Counted from the first letter of the stretch, positions 19,894-28,957 are shown. The stretch is 64,000 bases of DNA from Nocardia huaxiensis (GCF_013744875.1 NZ_CP059399.1:3782001-3846000); one strand, 5' to 3'. The notes: generated by a model from the letters alone, not told the origin. Program-made: numbers and translations.

Positions 19894-20615
19894 TGGCAAG
19901 CACCATGGCGCCCGCCGAACCGTCCGGACTACGTGAGGTGCTCGCCCGCGAACTGCGGGCGGGCGCCGTGGTTTTCGCCGTGCTCGGTGTGGTGAGCGCG
20001 CTCGCGGGGGTGGCGTGGGCGTATCTCGCCCCGGCCGAACGGCTGCTCGTGGTCGAACCCGATCGCGGGGCGGCCCTCACCGGGGAGAGCGCGCATCGAT
20101 TCGATGCCGCAGCCATTTTCGTGCTCATCGGCCTGGTGACGGCCGTGCTCACCACCGCCGCGGCCTGGCGGTGGCGGCGGGTGCGCGGGCCCATCCTGCT
20201 GCTGTCGATGCTCGCCGGATCACTGGTGGGCGCGAACCTCATGCGATTGGTGGGGGAGGCGGTCGCCGAGCAACTCCACACGCGCCCGGAGCATCCGGCC
20301 GTGCACAGCATCGTGGAATTCGCGCCGACCATCGAAGGCTGGCCGTTCCTGCTGGTGCAGCCGCTGGTGGCCGCGCTGCTGGTGCTGATCCTGGCCTCGC
20401 TCAGCACCTCCGACGATCTCGGCACCGGGGAATACCTGCCGTTCGGCAAGATTCGCCCCGACCCGCCCGCCTGGGCGCCGCCGCCGTTCGAATCCCAGAT
20501 CAGCTTCGGGCCGTACTACGGGCCGGGAGCCAATGGCGGAGCCCCGCAACCGGCCGGTCCGCGAGAACCGGTGGTGCCGTTCGAGAATCCGGTGCAGGAG
20601 CCCGGCGGGCGCTGA
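19893..20615 (+). CDS. DUF2567 membrane protein
   Basis: 240 residues from GTG at 19893, overlapping the last base of the bsaP stop. Four hydrophobic segments (VVFAVLGVVSALAGVAWAYL, IFVLIGLVTAVLTTAAAW, ILLLSMLAGSLVGANLM, LLVQPLVAALLVLILASL) and a proline/glycine-rich cytoplasmic tail. Homologous in position to mycobacterial Rv1591 after bioB-bsaP. Function unknown; conserved linkage suggests a link to biotin or its cluster chemistry. Confidence 0.8.
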   Translation: MASTMAPAEPSGLREVLARELRAGAVVFAVLGVVSALAGVAWAYLAPAERLLVVEPDRGAALTGESAHRFDAAAIFVLIGLVTAVLTTAAAWRWRRVRGPILLLSMLAGSLVGANLMRLVGEAVAEQLHTRPEHPAVHSIVEFAPTIEGWPFLLVQPLVAALLVLILASLSTSDDLGTGEYLPFGKIRPDPPAWAPPPFESQISFGPYYGPGANGGAPQPAGPREPVVPFENPVQEPGGR

Positions 20616-20716
20616 GCGCCGCCAGTGGTCCGGCGGGAAGAAATTCGGTGGCAGTGGCGCTGTAGCTGCTTGTACGGTGACGCGTCGACACACCGTGAAG
20701 CCCAGGGGGACCACCG

Positions 20717-20899
20717 ATGAAAACCGCAGCACGAGGCGAGCGCGCCGCCGCTGCCGCAAACGCTGCGGCCGGCGAGCGCCCCGATCTCGCCGCCTGGCGG
20801 CAGCGCCACGAGCTACGCCGCTCCAATGCGGCGCAACCGATTCCGAGCGCGCGCAAATACCGCCGCACCACCAAACACCGCAAGCGCGAACAGGATTGA
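20717..20899 (+). CDS. Small basic hypothetical protein, 60 aa
   Basis: Starts MKTAARGERAAAAANAAAG; the C-terminal half is strongly basic (RRSNAAQPIPSARKYRRTTKHRKREQD). AGGGGG lies upstream at a usable distance. No membrane segment. The arginine/lysine-rich tail suggests nucleic-acid contact, but no family was recognised. Confidence 0.55.
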   Translation: MKTAARGERAAAAANAAAGERPDLAAWRQRHELRRSNAAQPIPSARKYRRTTKHRKREQD

Positions 20900-20908
20900 G
20901 CCCGCCCC

Positions 20909-20995
20909 CGTCATCCCGGCGCGCTTTTGGCCGGGATCGACACGGATAGCGTGCGTTGCTCTATGGATCCCGGCCAAAAGCATGCCGGGATGACG
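20909..20995. repeat. Interspersed palindromic repeat, copy B
   Basis: 87-bp element with imperfect terminal inverted repeats: CGTCATCCCGGCGCGCTTTT at the left, AAAAGCATGCCGGGATGACG at the right, plus inner GGCCGGGATC / GATCCCGGCC. Same termini and length class as copy A at 5383-5471, likewise between convergent genes. Confidence 0.75.
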
Positions 20996-21018
20996 AGCGG
21001 GGTGGGGGCGCGCAGCCG

Positions 21019-21222
21019 CTATTCGGCGACCTTCGTCCGTCCGGACCACTCGTAGACGCGCAGCGTGCCCTGCGGTGTGTCTTCCTCCCGTGCCGTGGCC
21101 TGGAAATGCTCGTAGCCATTGCGATGGGAGATCTTGATCTCCGGTTCCGAAGTGATCGGGACTATGCGTTCGGGCAGATCATTGGGTCCACCCACCAGAA
21201 TTGCCTTGGCTGTGAGTGCCAT
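21019..21222 (-). CDS. DUF5988-family small protein
   Basis: 67 residues, MALTAKAILVGGPNDLPERIV ... HRNGYEHFQATAREE ... RVYEWSGRTKVAE. The GGPxDLP and GYEHF elements match the actinobacterial DUF5988 family, often found near secondary-metabolite genes; function unknown. Lies 41 bp downstream of nrtR on the same strand, so possibly cotranscribed. Confidence 0.65.
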   Translation of the reverse strand: MALTAKAILVGGPNDLPERIVPITSEPEIKISHRNGYEHFQATAREEDTPQGTLRVYEWSGRTKVAE

Positions 21223-21263
21223 GCCCCGAGTATCCGCCGCGAAATCGTCGCTCCGGGCGGGAA

Positions 21264-22085
21264 TCAGGTGGGAGGGCGGAGAGCCGCGAACTCGTCGGTG
21301 ACGCGGATTTCGGAATCGGTGAAGCGGTAGACGGCGGCGGGCCGTCCGCCCGCGCGGCCGGGGGAGGCGGTGGCCCCGGTCGGGGTGATCACCTTGCGGC
21401 GGGACAGGACTCGTTGCAGGTTGGTGGTGTCCACGTCGTAACCCAGTGCGGCGCAGTAGATTTCCCGCAGCGTGGACATGGTGAAGCGTTCCGGCGCGAG
21501 GGCGAAGGCGATGTTCGTGTAGGACAGTTTCGCGGCCAGCCGGGTGCGGGCGTGCTCGACGATGCCGCCGTGGTCGAAGGACATGTGCGGCAGCGCCGAG
21601 ACCGGATGCCAGCGGGTGTCCGGCGGCAGTTCCGGTTCGGCGGTGAGCGGCACCAGGCCCAGGTATGCCGAGGCGATGCGGCGTGGCGGGTCGGGCAGCC
21701 GGTGCGGGTCGCTGAACACCGAAAGCTGTTCCAGGTGTGTCAATTCGCGCACGTCGACCTTCTCCGCGAGCTGGCGCGCGGCCGAGGCGTCGAGGTCCTC
21801 GTCGTCGCGCAGCCGCCCGCCCGGCAGCGACCAGGTGCCGATCGCGGGTTCGAGCGCGCGCTCCCACAGCAGGACCGCCAATTCGGTGCGTTCCCCCGGC
21901 CCGGAGCGTCGGCCGAGATCATCGCGTCTGGCGGCCGCATTTTTCTGAGCTGAACCGGGATTCGCATGCCGTGTACCACTGTCCGAGGGGGTGAAAACGC
22001 TCTCACCTGCGGTGTAGGTGTCTGGGAAGCGTCGAACCTGGAACACCGCGGTGAGCGTTTCGTGGATGGTGCTACTATGGGCCAC
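21264..22085 (-). CDS. nrtR: NrtR-type Nudix transcriptional regulator of NAD synthesis
   Basis: 273 residues. N-terminal Nudix-like domain with a degraded Nudix box ([22 protein letters not shown] lacks the REUxEE glutamates), so hydrolysis is probably lost and the domain senses an NAD metabolite. C-terminal winged helix ([43 protein letters not shown]). Compared with Rv1593c it carries a ~40-residue insertion after the first strand ([13 protein letters not shown]). GTG at 22085 immediately follows a palindrome. Divergent from nadABC, its expected target. Confidence 0.88.
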   Translation of the reverse strand: MAHSSTIHETLTAVFQVRRFPDTYTAGESVFTPSDSGTRHANPGSAQKNAAARRDDLGRRSGPGERTELAVLLWERALEPAIGTWSLPGGRLRDDEDLDASAARQLAEKVDVRELTHLEQLSVFSDPHRLPDPPRRIASAYLGLVPLTAEPELPPDTRWHPVSALPHMSFDHGGIVEHARTRLAAKLSYTNIAFALAPERFTMSTLREIYCAALGYDVDTTNLQRVLSRRKVITPTGATASPGRAGGRPAAVYRFTDSEIRVTDEFAALRPPT

Positions 22086-22108
22086 GTTTTCGATTCTAAG
22101 TCGAAAAC
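22086..22108. promoter_or_regulatory. NrtR operator candidate between nrtR and nadA
   Basis: Perfect 8-bp inverted repeat GTTTTCGA-N7-TCGAAAAC. It abuts the nrtR start codon. On the minus strand it contains TAGAAT seven bases before the GTG, so nrtR may be read from a leaderless transcript whose -10 box lies in the operator. Confidence 0.65.
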
Positions 22109-22163
22109 CGGTTGTATGCGAATCGGCGATGTTGCCGGACCGCATGAGAGAAGGAGCCATGCC

Positions 22164-23201
22164 ATGGCTGCACTAGGTGCGACGATGACCCTCGCGGAGC
22201 AGATCGCGGACGGGCCGTCGGGATACACGGGCGTCGAGGCCACCCCCGACTGGGCGGCCGAGATCAAGCGACTGGCGCGCGAACGCAATGCCACCATCCT
22301 GGCGCACAACTACCAGCTGCCGGAGATCCAGGACATCGCCGACCATGTGGGCGACTCCCTGGCCCTGTCCCGGATCGCCGCCGAAGCGCCCGAGGACACC
22401 ATCGTGTTCTGCGGCGTGCACTTCATGGCCGAGACCGCCAAGATCCTCAGCCCCGAGAAGACGGTCCTGATCCCCGATCAGCGCGCCGGCTGCTCGCTGG
22501 CCGATTCCATCACCGCCGACGAACTGCGCGCCTGGAAGGACGAACACCCCGGCGCGCTCGTGGTCTCCTACGTGAACACCACCGCCGCGGTGAAGGCCCT
22601 CACCGACATCTGCTGCACCTCCTCCAATGCCGTCGACGTGGTCGCCTCCATCGACCCCGACCGCGAGGTGCTGTTCCTGCCGGACCAGTTCCTGGGCGCG
22701 CACGTCAAGCGCGTCACCGGCCGCGAGAACATGCACATCTGGATGGGCGAGTGCCACGTGCACGCCGGCATCAATGGCGACGAGCTCAACGAGCAGGCCC
22801 GCACCCACCCGGATGCCGAGCTGTTCGTGCACCCCGAATGCGGCTGCGCCACCTCGGCGCTGTACCTGGCCGGCGCGGGCGAGTTCCCGGCCGACCGCGT
22901 GCACATCCTGTCCACCGGCGGCATGATCGACGCCGCCAAGGCCGCGAAGTCCAAGGAAGTCCTGGTGGCCACCGAGGTCGGCATGCTCCACCAGCTCCGC
23001 AAGGCGGCCCCCGGCATCGACTTCCAGGCCGTCAACGACCGCGCCTCCTGCAAGTACATGAAGATGATCACCCCCGCCGCCCTGCTCCGCTGCCTGGTGG
23101 AGAACCGCGACGAGGTCCACGTCGATCTCGAAACCGCCGCCCTGGCCCGCAATTCGGTCCAGCGCATGATCGAGATCGGCAACCCGGGCGGCGGAGAATA
23201 A
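22164..23201 (+). CDS. nadA: Quinolinate synthase
   Basis: 345 residues. Condenses iminoaspartate with dihydroxyacetone phosphate to quinolinate. [39 protein letters not shown], the cluster cysteines in [18 protein letters not shown] and [10 protein letters not shown], and GECHVHAGI are diagnostic. Start ATG at 22164 with AAGGAG at 22151. First gene of nadABC; the palindrome 56 bp upstream suggests NrtR repression. Confidence 0.96.
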   Translation: MAALGATMTLAEQIADGPSGYTGVEATPDWAAEIKRLARERNATILAHNYQLPEIQDIADHVGDSLALSRIAAEAPEDTIVFCGVHFMAETAKILSPEKTVLIPDQRAGCSLADSITADELRAWKDEHPGALVVSYVNTTAAVKALTDICCTSSNAVDVVASIDPDREVLFLPDQFLGAHVKRVTGRENMHIWMGECHVHAGINGDELNEQARTHPDAELFVHPECGCATSALYLAGAGEFPADRVHILSTGGMIDAAKAAKSKEVLVATEVGMLHQLRKAAPGIDFQAVNDRASCKYMKMITPAALLRCLVENRDEVHVDLETAALARNSVQRMIEIGNPGGGE

Positions 23202-23280
23202 CCCGCTTCCATCGGACCGACCCATTCGCGTCCCCGCCGCTGCCTCCAACCCGGGCAGTCCGCAGGGAGGGAGACAATCG

Positions 23281-24909
23281 ATGAATATCTCGATCCAGTG
23301 GGAAGCCGAAGCCGATCTCGTGGTGATCGGTGGTGGGGTGGCCGGACTGACGGCAGCCCGGACCGCCTCGCTGCGCGGGCTGCGGGTGCTGACGCTGAGC
23401 AAGGGCGGGCCCACCGACACATCCACGCAGTACGCGCAGGGCGGGATCGCCGTCGTTGCGCCGCACGGGGATTCGGTGGAATCGCATGTGCAGGACACCG
23501 TGGTCGCGGGAGCCGGGCTCTGTGATGCGGAGGCGGTGCGGTCCATTGTCGAAGGTGGGGTCGAGGCTGTTGCGGCGTTGACCGATCTGGGGGCCGTGTT
23601 CGATCTCGGGCGGGACGGGGAGGTGTCGCGGACCCGGGAGGGCGGGCACAGTACTCGGCGGATCATCCATGCCGGTGGTGATGCCACGGGAGCCGAGGTG
23701 CAGCGGGCGTTGAATGCCGCCGGGCTGCCGGTGATCTTCGGGGCCGCGGTGGTGGAGATCGTGACCGGGCCCGATGGGGTGCGGGGCGTTGTCGCGGTGT
23801 CGGACAAGGGGTTCGGGGTCGTGCACGCGCCCGCCGTGCTGCTGGCCACCGGTGGGCTCGGGCAGTTGTACGCGTGCAGCACCAACCCGGCCGGGGCGAC
23901 CGCGGACGGGGTGGCGCTGGCGCTGCGGGCCGGGGCCGTGGTCGCGGATCTGGAGTTCGTGCAGTTCCATCCGACCGTGCTGTTCTCGCCCGGCGGGGTG
24001 GGGCGGCGGCCGCTGATCAGTGAGGCCGTGCGCGGCGAGGGCGCGGTACTGGTGGATTCCCAGGGGAATTCGGTCACCGCCGGAGTGCACGAGCGTGGGG
24101 ATCTCGCGCCTCGTGACATCGTCTCGCGTGCGATCCACGCCCGCATGGCACAGCTGGGCACCGATCACGTCTATCTGGACGCGCGGTCGATCGACGGGTT
24201 CGCGCAACGGTTTCCGACCATCACCGCGTCCTGCCTGGACGCGGGCCTCGACCCGACCTCGGCGCTCATTCCGGTCGCGCCCGCCGCGCACTATCAATGC
24301 GGTGGCGTCGTCACCGACACCCACGGCCGCACAACGGTTCCCGGCCTCTACGCGGCGGGGGAGGTGGCGCGCACCGGCCTGCACGGCGCGAATCGCCTCG
24401 CCTCCAACAGCCTGCTCGAAGGTCTCGTGGTCGGCGGGCGCGCCGGTGTCGCGGCGGCCGAACGACTCGGGGCCGCCGCCCGCATCACCGAGGCCGGTCC
24501 GATGCGTCTGCCGCGCGCCGACCGGAAACTCTTGCAGGAGCTCATGACCCGGCACGCGTCCGTGGTGCGCGACGGCGACGGCCTGCGCGGCGGCGTACTC
24601 CGCCTGATGGGCATGCTCACCGATGGCGAAGCCGACGCCGAGACCACACCGCGCACCGATGCGGCAGCGGTGATCCGCAATCTGGAGGACTCCGCGCTCA
24701 CGCTGACCGCCCGCGCCCTGCTGGTCGCCGCGGCCGCGCGCACCGAAAGCCGTGGCTGCCATACACGTTCGGACCATCCGGAGCCGCGCGAGGACCAGCG
24801 GCGCAGCATCACCGTGCGCCTGGGTTCCGATGGCCGCCCCAAACTCGTCACCGATGGTTCGACGGTCACCGCGCCGTGGATCCGGACCACCTTGCGGTCC
24901 GCCTCGTGA
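23281..24909 (+). CDS. nadB: L-aspartate oxidase
   Basis: 542-residue flavoprotein oxidising aspartate to iminoaspartate for NadA. FAD-binding VVIGGGVAGLTAARTA at the N-terminus, STQYAQGGIAV, EGGHSTRRIIHAGGDATG, HPTVLF, ISEAVRGEGA, HYQCGGVVTDTHGRT and GLHGANRLASNSLLEGLV match the family; the C-terminal helical domain is complete. Start follows GGGAGG. Between nadA (79 bp) and nadC (34 bp). Confidence 0.96.
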   Translation: MNISIQWEAEADLVVIGGGVAGLTAARTASLRGLRVLTLSKGGPTDTSTQYAQGGIAVVAPHGDSVESHVQDTVVAGAGLCDAEAVRSIVEGGVEAVAALTDLGAVFDLGRDGEVSRTREGGHSTRRIIHAGGDATGAEVQRALNAAGLPVIFGAAVVEIVTGPDGVRGVVAVSDKGFGVVHAPAVLLATGGLGQLYACSTNPAGATADGVALALRAGAVVADLEFVQFHPTVLFSPGGVGRRPLISEAVRGEGAVLVDSQGNSVTAGVHERGDLAPRDIVSRAIHARMAQLGTDHVYLDARSIDGFAQRFPTITASCLDAGLDPTSALIPVAPAAHYQCGGVVTDTHGRTTVPGLYAAGEVARTGLHGANRLASNSLLEGLVVGGRAGVAAAERLGAAARITEAGPMRLPRADRKLLQELMTRHASVVRDGDGLRGGVLRLMGMLTDGEADAETTPRTDAAAVIRNLEDSALTLTARALLVAAAARTESRGCHTRSDHPEPREDQRRSITVRLGSDGRPKLVTDGSTVTAPWIRTTLRSAS

Positions 24910-24943
24910 ACAACGCTTCCATGCTCACTGAAGGAGTGCAGTA

Positions 24944-25804
24944 GTGGCTCTCGATTCCAGTCTCGATCGCGACGAGGTGGTCGCGCTCATTCGTACCGCC
25001 CTCGACGAGGACCTGCGGTATGGGCCCGATATCACCACGGTCGCAACGGTTCCCGCGGATGCGACGGCCAAGGCCGCCATGGTGTCGCGGCAGCCGGGCA
25101 CGGTCGCGGGTCTCGATGTGGGGCTGCTGGTGCTCGACGAGGTTGTCGGCGCGGGCAATTACGAGGTGACCGATCGGGTGGCCGACGGCACGCGGGTGCG
25201 GCCGGGTGACACCGTGCTCAGCGTGAACGCACCGACGCGCGAATTGCTCACGGCCGAGCGGACTCTGCTCAATATCGTCTGCCATCTGTCCGGGATCGCC
25301 ACGGCGACCTCGGCGTGGGTGGACGCGGTGGAGGGCACCGAGTGCCGGATTCGGGACAGTCGCAAGACACTGCCGGGACTGCGGGCGTTGCAGAAGTACG
25401 CGGTGCGGGTCGGCGGCGGCGTGAATCACCGCATGGGACTCGGTGATGCGGCGCTCATCAAGGACAACCACGTGGTGGCCGCCGGGTCGGTGGTGGCGGC
25501 GCTGCGGGCGGTGCGGGAACTGAATCCGGAGATCGAATGCGAGGTCGAGGTGGACAGCCTCGAGCAGCTCGATGCCGTGCTTGCCGAGGATGTGCAGCTG
25601 GTGTTGCTCGACAATTTCCCGCTGTGGATGACGCAGGCCGCCGTGCAACGCCGCAATACTCGCTCGCCGGGAACGAAACTCGAATCCTCGGGCGGTCTTT
25701 CGCTCGATATGGCGGCGGATTATGCCCGCACCGGCGTCGACTACCTGGCCGTGGGCGCGCTCACCCATTCGGTCACGGTGCTCGATCTCGGATTGGATAT
25801 GTGA
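24944..25804 (+). CDS. nadC: Nicotinate-nucleotide pyrophosphorylase (carboxylating)
   Basis: 286 residues. Makes nicotinate mononucleotide from quinolinate and PRPP. ALDEDLRYGPDITT, LTAERTLLNIVCHLSGIATAT, CRIRDSRKTLPGLRALQKYAV, GGGVNHRMGLGDAALIKDNH, ECEVEVDSLEQLDAV and LDNFPLWMTQAAV are typical. GTG start with GAAGGAG upstream. Last gene of nadABC. Confidence 0.96.
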   Translation: MALDSSLDRDEVVALIRTALDEDLRYGPDITTVATVPADATAKAAMVSRQPGTVAGLDVGLLVLDEVVGAGNYEVTDRVADGTRVRPGDTVLSVNAPTRELLTAERTLLNIVCHLSGIATATSAWVDAVEGTECRIRDSRKTLPGLRALQKYAVRVGGGVNHRMGLGDAALIKDNHVVAAGSVVAALRAVRELNPEIECEVEVDSLEQLDAVLAEDVQLVLLDNFPLWMTQAAVQRRNTRSPGTKLESSGGLSLDMAADYARTGVDYLAVGALTHSVTVLDLGLDM

Positions 25805-25844
25805 GTTTCGTCCGGATTCAAGGGAATTCAGCGCACGTGGTGTT

Positions 25845-26024
25845 TCAGCGTTCGTAGTACGTCGGCTCGGCCACCCAGCCGGTGCCACCGCACGTCGAAC
25901 ACCACACCACGTTCCCGTTCACGAATCCCGCCGTGCCGGTGGCGTCGCAGAAGACGCAGTACCGCCACCCTCTATTCGGGGCATACGTGTCGAAAAGGAT
26001 ATTCAGGAACCCTTGAATTGCCAT
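25845..26024 (-). CDS. 59-aa protein with two CxxC zinc knuckles
   Basis: MAIQGFLNILFDTYAPNRGW, then RYCVFCDATGTAGF and VWCSTCGGTGWVAEP: Cys23/26 and Cys42/45, each pair followed by a TG turn as in the CxxCxGxG knuckles of DnaJ. The four cysteines with a 15-residue spacing should hold one zinc. No other domain. It lies between nadC (convergent) and terB on the same strand, 82 bp apart. A short zinc-ribbon adaptor is the best description; partner unknown. Confidence 0.65.
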   Translation of the reverse strand: MAIQGFLNILFDTYAPNRGWRYCVFCDATGTAGFVNGNVVWCSTCGGTGWVAEPTYYER

Positions 26025-26106
26025 GACAGCACCCCTCGCTCGGACGCCAAACGAACCAAGGGTGCGTCACGAGCAGGGGTTATGTCCAGCGGCTGTTAGA
26101 GGGGGT

Positions 26107-26592
26107 TTACAACCCGAATTCCTGCGGATCCAGATGCAGCACCTGGCAGGCTTCCTTCACCGCGGCGATTTCCTGGGCGTCGAAATTGCCGTCGGCATTG
26201 CCGATCATGATGCCCATCTGCACGACAGCCCTTGCCTCCGTGGACTTTCCGGTCGCCTTGGCGATCTGCTGCATCACATAGGCGCGCCCGAAAGCCGGGT
26301 CCATGGTGATCCGATTGCAGTTGTCCTCGAACAGGGTTCGCAGCTCGTCGGTCGGGAAGTGCTGCAGCACCGGGTCGGCGCCGATGAGCTGCGCCACCCG
26401 CATGCGCTCCTGCGGATCGATCCCGCCGTCCGCCGCGGCCACCAGCGCGCAGATGCCCATGGTGGCATCCCGGAAGGTGCCGCCGCGCAGCTCGTTCCGC
26501 TTGGCCAGCAGCTGCTCACGCCACTTGGGCGCGCTCTCCAGCAACCGGCTGATCGACGTGGCATTGGAAATCAGGCGGTTGAGGAAGGCCAT
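26107..26592 (-). CDS. TerB-family tellurite-resistance-like protein
   Basis: 161 residues starting MAFLNRLISNATSISRLLE with GGAG seven bases before the ATG. All-helical TerB fold with paired acidic metal-binding segments: AAADGGIDPQERMRVAQLI and GNADGNFDAQEIAAVKEAC. Such proteins bind divalent metal and act in tellurium/phage/stress responses elsewhere, usually with other ter genes; none are present here. Standalone role unknown. Confidence 0.82.
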   Translation of the reverse strand: MAFLNRLISNATSISRLLESAPKWREQLLAKRNELRGGTFRDATMGICALVAAADGGIDPQERMRVAQLIGADPVLQHFPTDELRTLFEDNCNRITMDPAFGRAYVMQQIAKATGKSTEARAVVQMGIMIGNADGNFDAQEIAAVKEACQVLHLDPQEFGL

Positions 26593-26726
26593 GACACACT
26601 CCGACTCGATATTTCGGACTGACAACCCCCGTGTCCGCGCCCGAACTGTGTTCTGTACGCCAGAACCCTAACAGCCTGCCGCCCGGTAGGGGCAGCGTAT
26701 TCCCGCCCCTGCGCGGACAATCGGAT

Positions 26727-27020
26727 TCACTGCTCCGGCGACGGCCGGGCACCCGGCATATCCACCAGTGCCGCGGTCAGCCGGCGCACCAGCGGCAGCA
26801 TGAGCAACAGCGTGGGAAACGCGATCACCCAGGAGATGCCCCAGGCCCGCAACCACAGCGGCGGGAAATCGGCGTGGACCCCATTGCCGCTGATCGTGCT
26901 GATGCACGACACCACACAGGTCATGAGAATCGACAGCAGCAGCGGCAGGATCACCGGCGCGAAGCGGGCAGGCAGCTTGCGCGATCCGGCAGTGCGCGAG
27001 AACAGGATTCGAGAAGTCAT
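26727..27020 (-). CDS. DUF2798 small membrane protein
   Basis: 97 residues with two membrane segments: FAPVILPLLLSILMTCVVSCIST and LRAWGISWVIAFPTLLLMLPLV, and a basic N-terminus. The pattern KLPARFAP...SCIST...W...SWVIAFP is DUF2798. Function unknown. The region upstream contains a pair of inverted 10-bp repeats and a 10-bp palindrome. Confidence 0.75.
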   Translation of the reverse strand: MTSRILFSRTAGSRKLPARFAPVILPLLLSILMTCVVSCISTISGNGVHADFPPLWLRAWGISWVIAFPTLLLMLPLVRRLTAALVDMPGARPSPEQ

Positions 27021-27027
27021 GAGAACT

Positions 27028-27100
27028 CCGTAAGCGTATGCACGACAACCGATTCCGCGAATGCGAAACCAGGCGCGTTGAATGGCGTTAACGCTTACGG
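27028..27100. promoter_or_regulatory. Spaced inverted repeats upstream of the DUF2798 gene
   Basis: CCGTAAGCGT at 27028-27037 and its exact complement ACGCTTACGG at 27091-27100, with the palindrome GCGTTAACGC at 27085-27094 overlapping the second. Together they occupy the expected promoter of the minus-strand gene. The rest of 27021-27235 shows nothing else. Confidence 0.35.
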
Positions 27101-27235
27101 CGACAACGGTCGCAGCCCCGATGCTAGGCGACGGCGCGGAAACCGGGCAAGGGCCGGGCAATGCGACCCCTGCCACTGGCAGTGCTGGCACCGGCGGTCT
27201 CGCCGACGGTGCGGGGTCGGGGAGACGCGGTGGTT

Positions 27236-28414
27236 TCAGGCGGTGAGCTCGCGCTCGAGTGGGGTCCGGAAGCGGGGGATGGGGCGCACCTCGCCGTACC
27301 AGTCGGTCATGCGGGCGGCCTCGGCTTCGATGAGGGTCTCCGCGTCGGAGCCGACGTCTTCCAGTAGCCGCCAGGCGATCTCGCCGTCGGTGCGCTGGGC
27401 CCAGCCGCCGACGATGCGGCCGTTCCACCAGATGGTCGGGCCGACATTGCCATTGCGGTCGAACAGGGCGGGGGCGTGCGGGCCGAGGTACCAGTCGCGG
27501 GACTGCCAGCCCATCGGGGTGGGGTCGAGGGCGGGGAGCAGCGCGGCCCAGGGTTCGGGTGCGGCGACCGGTTCGAGGTCGTCGGCGAGCACGAGGCCCG
27601 TGGTGCCGTCCAGATCCACTTCGGCCACCTCGAGTTTCGCGAGGGTCTTCTTGACTTCGCCGAGCGTCCAGCCAGTCCACCATTTGATATCGCTGACCGG
27701 GGCGGGGCCGAAGGCGTACAGCCATTTCCGCACCAGCTCGGCCCGTGCGGCCTCGGCCGTCAGGGCCGGAATGCCGTCGGGCAGCCAGGATTCGATGGGG
27801 GACCAGGTGTACTGGCTGCTCGACCAGCTGCCATTGGGCCGGCCGCGCACGATCCGCCCCTCCGCGCCGAGCGTGACCAGCACCCACGTGGTGATATTGG
27901 TCGGTTTCGAATACGGCTTGCCCGGTGCGGTGTCCACCTGGGTGCGCAGCCGGGGCACGTCCTTGCTCAACTGCGCTCCGGTGGCACTGCCCCGCGCCAG
28001 CAGCGCATCGTGCGTCTCCCGCTCCACCTCGGCCAGCCAGGACTGGACATCCCCGTCGACCGCGCCGGCCTGTTCTATGTAGCGCCCGTAGGTCTTTCGC
28101 TGCTTCTCGGCCAGCGCGTCCGCGCACGATGCCTGAAGCGCCGGCACCAGCTCGATGGGGGCCACGAACATGGTGCGCCGCATGGCCAGCATGCGCAGCA
28201 GCGTCCGATCCTCGTACAGCGCCTTCTCCACGTGGCCGGGTTCGGTGGTGCGACTGCGCGCCGCGACCGACAGGAACACTGTGGCCGGATCGGTGGCGTG
28301 CAGCACCACGAGGGAGCGGACGATCTCGCCGACCTCGTCGCTGCGAGACTCGTACGCGAGCCGGTGTCGCAATGCCAGCCGGGCCCGTCGCTCCGCCACA
28401 TCCATCGAACGCAT
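27236..28414 (-). CDS. Winged-helix DNA-binding-domain protein (HTH_42/AlkZ-like)
   Basis: 392 residues. HATDPATVFLSVAARSR near residue 40, ALYEDRTLLRMLAMRRTMFV, WTLGEVKKTLAKLEV, WAALLPALDPTPMGWQSRDWYL and VGPTIWWNGRIVGGW are the recurring blocks of this actinobacterial family, related to the DNA glycosylase AlkZ. A DNA-repair role (unhooking of cross-links or adducts) is known for some members; not proven here. Lies downstream of a MarR gene on the same strand, 88 bp apart. Confidence 0.82.
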   Translation of the reverse strand: MRSMDVAERRARLALRHRLAYESRSDEVGEIVRSLVVLHATDPATVFLSVAARSRTTEPGHVEKALYEDRTLLRMLAMRRTMFVAPIELVPALQASCADALAEKQRKTYGRYIEQAGAVDGDVQSWLAEVERETHDALLARGSATGAQLSKDVPRLRTQVDTAPGKPYSKPTNITTWVLVTLGAEGRIVRGRPNGSWSSSQYTWSPIESWLPDGIPALTAEAARAELVRKWLYAFGPAPVSDIKWWTGWTLGEVKKTLAKLEVAEVDLDGTTGLVLADDLEPVAAPEPWAALLPALDPTPMGWQSRDWYLGPHAPALFDRNGNVGPTIWWNGRIVGGWAQRTDGEIAWRLLEDVGSDAETLIEAEAARMTDWYGEVRPIPRFRTPLERELTA

Positions 28415-28502
28415 GCGCGAATCCTAGCCCGCCGCTACGACACCGAACGATCTTTCACGGGCGTGCCCGCACATCGCGGATCCGGTGCGTCCGCTGCGGT
28501 GT

Positions 28503-28940
28503 TCAGCGTCGCCGGTTGTCGACATTGCTGGTCAGGGTGGTCAGCAAGGCGGGAAGTTCCGCCACGGTCCGGGCCGGCAGGCCGGCCACGGTCTCCTCGG
28601 CCAGATCGCACCACAGTTCTTTGACCCGCTCGGCCAGTTCCTTGCCGCTGTCGGTGAGTTCGACGATGCTGGCCCGTTTGTCGGTCGGGGCGGGGCTGCG
28701 GCGGATGTGGCCGGAGGCTTCGAGTTTGCGCGTCATGAGGGTGACGCTGGGGGGTTCGCAGCCGAGTGCTCCGCTGAGCTGCGCCTGGATCATCGGCCCG
28801 GTCCGGTCGAGCTCGAGCAGCAGCGCCTCCTGGCCGGTGTGCAGTCCGAGTGGCGCCAATAGTGCTGCGGCCCTTGCCCGGTGGCGCAGGCTCAGCAGCC
28901 GGATGGCCTGGTTGAGGGCGTCTGCTTGCGCGAAGTCCAC
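28503..28940 (-). CDS. MarR-family regulator of the divergent efflux gene
   Basis: 145 residues, GTG start with GGAGAG just upstream. wHTH: PMIQAQLSGALGCEPPSVTLMTRKLEASGHI, wing PAPTDKRASIVELTDSGKEL. Diverges from a drug-efflux transporter with a strong compound palindrome between them, the typical layout of MarR/efflux pairs in which a drug releases the repressor. Confidence 0.88.
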   Translation of the reverse strand: MDFAQADALNQAIRLLSLRHRARAAALLAPLGLHTGQEALLLELDRTGPMIQAQLSGALGCEPPSVTLMTRKLEASGHIRRSPAPTDKRASIVELTDSGKELAERVKELWCDLAEETVAGLPARTVAELPALLTTLTSNVDNRRR

Positions 28941-28957
28941 ATGCTCTCCTTGACAGA

